NCBI GenBank assembly: GCA_963833465.1
Contig: CAWHXW010000004.1
Location: forward strand, 1,178,001 to 1,242,000
Reading direction: 5' to 3'
From: Fen-1298 sp963833465
GTDB taxonomy: Bacteria > Bacteroidota > Ignavibacteria > UBA10030
Length of the DNA stretch: 64,000 bases
Part shown: positions 61,625-64,000 of the stretch, one piece after another
How positions within the stretch are numbered: position 1 is the first letter of the stretch
Layout of the letters: every line of letters starts with the position of its first letter
Translations under genes and position numbers: made by a program
Notes under the pieces: model-generated
The model's input: the letters and a program-made list of their open reading frames with translations, nothing else
Databases searched by the model: none
What the model was told of the DNA's origin: nothing

Positions 61625-62740
61625 ATGCGATATTCAAAGATCGATATCTTTATATATTTTGGATTGACGATCATTCTTCCTTTTACTCTTCGTTCACAGA
61701 CAAATCCAAATTTCGATTTCTCGCTCGGTATTGATTATAGCGCTGCCGAGCAAATGTTAGATTATTTTGATCACGTTACAGGAAACACAAAATATGTTGC
61801 TGAACTTCGCGGTAACCGGCTTGCCGCTGCAACAAGTGTAATGCTTGCGCGCACGGAAAAAAGCGACGACGACTTCCGCCAGCAGCTTGAATTAGCGCGA
61901 AATAATTCAAGATTTGAAAGCGACGTGTATGGTTTTTCACCTGCTAAAAACCATATTACAGAGCTTCGAAAACTTCTTCAAGAAATCAAACACCGGCAGT
62001 TGGATCGCCGCATCGTTGCAACGGTAGCATCATTTTTCCCTGAAAATGTAAAAATCTCCACCAGATTTTCAGTGTACTTTGTCGTGATAGGGAATGAGCG
62101 CGCTTCTGCATTTGTTCGGCACGTCATCTGGAATTACAATGTTCCAACCTTTGTAGGCGAAGAGCAAGGCGAGCCTATAATTGTTGTCAATCTGGCTCGT
62201 ATCATTGAAGGACCTACAAATGTTGAAGCTCAATTTATTGAAGTGCTGAGTACAACTGCGCATGAATGTTTTCATGCTGTATTTTCAGTTTTACGAAAAT
62301 CTTTGCCAGATTCTATAAAAGCAAAAAATGTAGCAAATCAATTATTGGATGTAGTTCAGAATGAAGGTGTGGCTTACTATCTTTCCTTAGAAACCCACAT
62401 CGGGAATAAAATTCCGTCCCGACAATGGTTTGATATTACCGCGCAGGCAATAAAGGTGTTAAACAATGTTTTAATAGAAATGTCTTCTCCGAATTTAACT
62501 CGCGCCCGCGCACAAGAATTGATGATGAATGCAAATCTTTCCGGTTCATTTGAAGGCAACTATGGTGCTACTGCCGGAATGCGCATGGCGTACGAGATCG
62601 ACTCTCACTTCGGCAGGCCTGCGTTAACAGCAACTTTACTGACGGGAAGTTGCTCATTTATTTCGACATATATGCAGGTATACCTTCGTGATGAAACACT
62701 GCCAAAGATCGATAAGCAAGTTTCGCGTTTATTGCAATAG
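61625..62740 (+). CDS. DUF5700-family putative zinc metalloprotease, exported
   Basis: A 371-residue protein with an N-terminal signal segment (KIDIFIYFGLTIILPFTLRS). The gluzincin-like motif HECFH lies at 213-217 (TTAHECFHAVFSVLR), with Glu247 in VVQNEGVAYYLS as a possible third ligand, the pattern of DUF5700. Flanking conserved parts are LDYFDHVTGNTKYVAELRGN near the N-terminus and GNYGATAGMRMAYEIDSHFG near the C-terminus. It is probably a periplasmic or surface peptidase of unknown target. Monocistronic, with its own upstream region of 226 bp and convergent with the last gene. Confidence 0.82.
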   Translation: MRYSKIDIFIYFGLTIILPFTLRSQTNPNFDFSLGIDYSAAEQMLDYFDHVTGNTKYVAELRGNRLAAATSVMLARTEKSDDDFRQQLELARNNSRFESDVYGFSPAKNHITELRKLLQEIKHRQLDRRIVATVASFFPENVKISTRFSVYFVVIGNERASAFVRHVIWNYNVPTFVGEEQGEPIIVVNLARIIEGPTNVEAQFIEVLSTTAHECFHAVFSVLRKSLPDSIKAKNVANQLLDVVQNEGVAYYLSLETHIGNKIPSRQWFDITAQAIKVLNNVLIEMSSPNLTRARAQELMMNANLSGSFEGNYGATAGMRMAYEIDSHFGRPALTATLLTGSCSFISTYMQVYLRDETLPKIDKQVSRLLQ

Positions 62741-62832
62741 TAATTAATTGTCAGTTACCAATTATTTATTGGAAAAAATATTGGTACAATTAAATTTTGA
62801 AAATAATATCAAAGAAAGATTAATATAGAAAT

Positions 62833-63999
62833 TTATAACTGTGATGCTTGTTTGGAAATAAGCAAAGCAGCAAATATAGCGGGCACAAGCAACAGAATTA
62901 AAAAGAATGTCACATCTTGAATTCCTAACACCGGCAGCAGTATTGAACATGTTATTAACGCTCCGAGAGACGAACCGAACACATCAAACGCATATACACT
63001 TCCTATATTTGATGAACTATGAAGATAAGATTGATTTACAAACCCAAAAATCATTCCTATCAATCCACCGCCGAATATTGTGACCAAAAGAGTGGCAGAA
63101 ATTAGTTGCGCAAGCAACAAGAATTCCAATAGTTTCGGCAAGAAAAGAACGACACAGATGAGAATTAAAAGAACTGCAAGCAAGAGAGTGTTTTGTTTAT
63201 ATTTCCTGATAATCCAAGAAGCAATCAACATGCCAAATGTAAGACCAAGCATATTTGCAGCGATCATAGCGCCAACCATTTCATAGATCGAACCAAAAGT
63301 TTCCTGAAAGTTTAACAAGAAAAGAAGATTTAACGACATACCGGTCATTCCACAGACAGCCATAATTATGGCCAGAGCAATTTGTTTTTGCTTCTCTGGC
63401 TGCCTCCACTGAAAAAGAATAAGTAACAACAGTAGTCCAGAACCGATACAGCCGGCGACAAAAATCCGGAAGCGAGTGATGTACGAAATAATGCTGTTAT
63501 CTCCTTCCATGAATTTATTCCAAAGTAATAGGTCAAAGTAATATGTCACAGGATTATTATCAGTATTAATTTTGAAATTCCTCACAGCTTCCAAAGTATT
63601 TGTAATAAACTTGATTCTGTCCGGCGGCATCAATTCTTCGTACATATATTTTGAAAAATATTCAGCAGAAATTCCGGCGGCGGTATAGCGGCAAGCAAGC
63701 GAATCCGGCTGAGAAATTAATCCTGCTGTGCCTGTTGTTCCGATAATTACAGCATGCGTTCCTGGAATGATCAATGAGTTGGTGAAGACACACTTAAACG
63801 TTTTGTAAATGGAAGCATTCAAGTCCTTCAATTCGTCAGCAATATAATCTTCGGATGATGGAAAGGAAAAAGCGAAAATACCGCCAGCGTTCAAGGACCT
63901 GCGGCATTGTTGAATGAACTCTTTTGTGTAGAATCGATTCAAGCTTGCTGTAGATGGTTCACCAACATTCATTAAAATGACATCGAAGGAAGTCACATT
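62833..63999 (-). CDS. Spermidine-synthase-like membrane protein, C-terminal part (5' end outside window)
   Basis: The minus-strand frame is still open at the right edge; the GTG at 63996 is not the true start. The visible residues begin with the C-terminal part of a spermidine-synthase-like methyltransferase fold (FDVILMNVGEPSTASLNRFY, CRRSLNAGGIFAFSFPSSED), ending with LIIPGTHAVIIGTTG. Six hydrophobic helices follow (for example FVAGCIGSGLLLLLILF, IALAIIMAVCGMTGMSLNLL, FGGGLIGMIFGFVNQ). The family has N-terminal membrane helices, a central synthase-like domain and more helices; the first part is missing here. Most members lack proven polyamine synthase activity. Confidence 0.8.
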   Translation of the reverse strand, partial: NVTSFDVILMNVGEPSTASLNRFYTKEFIQQCRRSLNAGGIFAFSFPSSEDYIADELKDLNASIYKTFKCVFTNSLIIPGTHAVIIGTTGTAGLISQPDSLACRYTAAGISAEYFSKYMYEELMPPDRIKFITNTLEAVRNFKINTDNNPVTYYFDLLLWNKFMEGDNSIISYITRFRIFVAGCIGSGLLLLLILFQWRQPEKQKQIALAIIMAVCGMTGMSLNLLFLLNFQETFGSIYEMVGAMIAANMLGLTFGMLIASWIIRKYKQNTLLLAVLLILICVVLFLPKLLEFLLLAQLISATLLVTIFGGGLIGMIFGFVNQSYLHSSSNIGSVYAFDVFGSSLGALITCSILLPVLGIQDVTFFLILLLVPAIFAALLISKQASQL

Positions 64000-64000
64000 A

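Overview
The window is about 64 kb of an AT-rich bacterial chromosome, most likely from the Bacteroidota/Chlorobiota/Ignavibacteriota (FCB) group and plausibly Ignavibacteria-like. Supporting this assignment are a TonB-dependent receptor with an N-terminal carboxypeptidase-regulatory-like domain paired with a DUF4249 lipoprotein, DUF4175 and DUF4159 proteins, a serA-DUF1015 unit divergent from serC, AddAB-like recombination nucleases, and DUF5700. No rRNA operon, CRISPR array, prophage or insertion sequence was recognised. Both edges cut genes.

Layout. 1-5.4 kb is housekeeping: the end of a mannose-1-phosphate guanylyltransferase/phosphomannomutase-type gene, a PTS IIA protein, hisS, a small unknown gene, lgt, rlmB and an initiator tRNA with promoter and terminator. 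5.5-9.26 kb is an array of integron gene cassettes: four long attC sites and one half-site, carrying a HigBA toxin-antitoxin pair, an aspartyl protease, a DinB-family protein and a small STAS/SpoIIAA-like protein. No integrase is visible. attC box order and gene placement indicate that the array reads on the minus strand, with the toxin-antitoxin cassette inverted and carrying its own promoter. 9.4-14 kb is a minus-strand signalling unit (response regulator, hybrid histidine kinase, TPR membrane glycosyltransferase-like protein). 14.7-16.2 kb holds three tandem pilin-like genes, two almost identical, followed at 16.7-21.4 kb by three polytopic GT-C-like membrane proteins, suggesting a glycosylated surface appendage or surface polymer locus.

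21.7-25.5 kb has a lipoprotein, the TonB receptor and its DUF4249 partner. 25.7-31.6 kb encodes an AddB/AddA-like helicase-nuclease pair. 31.8-38.6 kb is a minus-strand set of membrane and envelope proteins (TVP38/DedA-like, TatA, cNMP-binding DUF1003 protein, a small membrane protein, DUF4175, DUF4159). 38.7-43.7 kb is serine biosynthesis: serA, DUF1015 and a B12-type radical SAM gene on the minus strand, and serC divergent, separated by two palindromes. A trans-sulfuration-family PLP enzyme follows. 45.3-49.9 kb is a TetR-HlyD-MFS-TolC efflux operon with a palindromic operator over the tetR ribosome-binding site.

50-58.5 kb carries tpiA, an S23-type four-helix-bundle gene flanked on both sides by degenerate short repeats, gatB, sucC, a DUF262-HEPN pair that looks like a defence or toxin-antitoxin module with a possible nuclease gene upstream, a zinc-ribbon protein and a P5C dehydrogenase. 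58.8-61.4 kb is a large surface-antigen/BamA-like gene split by a +1 frameshift. A DUF5700 metalloprotease and the C-terminal part of a spermidine-synthase-like membrane protein close the window.

The least ordinary parts are the orphan attC cassette array, the duplicated pilin-like genes beside GT-C enzymes, and the DUF262-HEPN operon.
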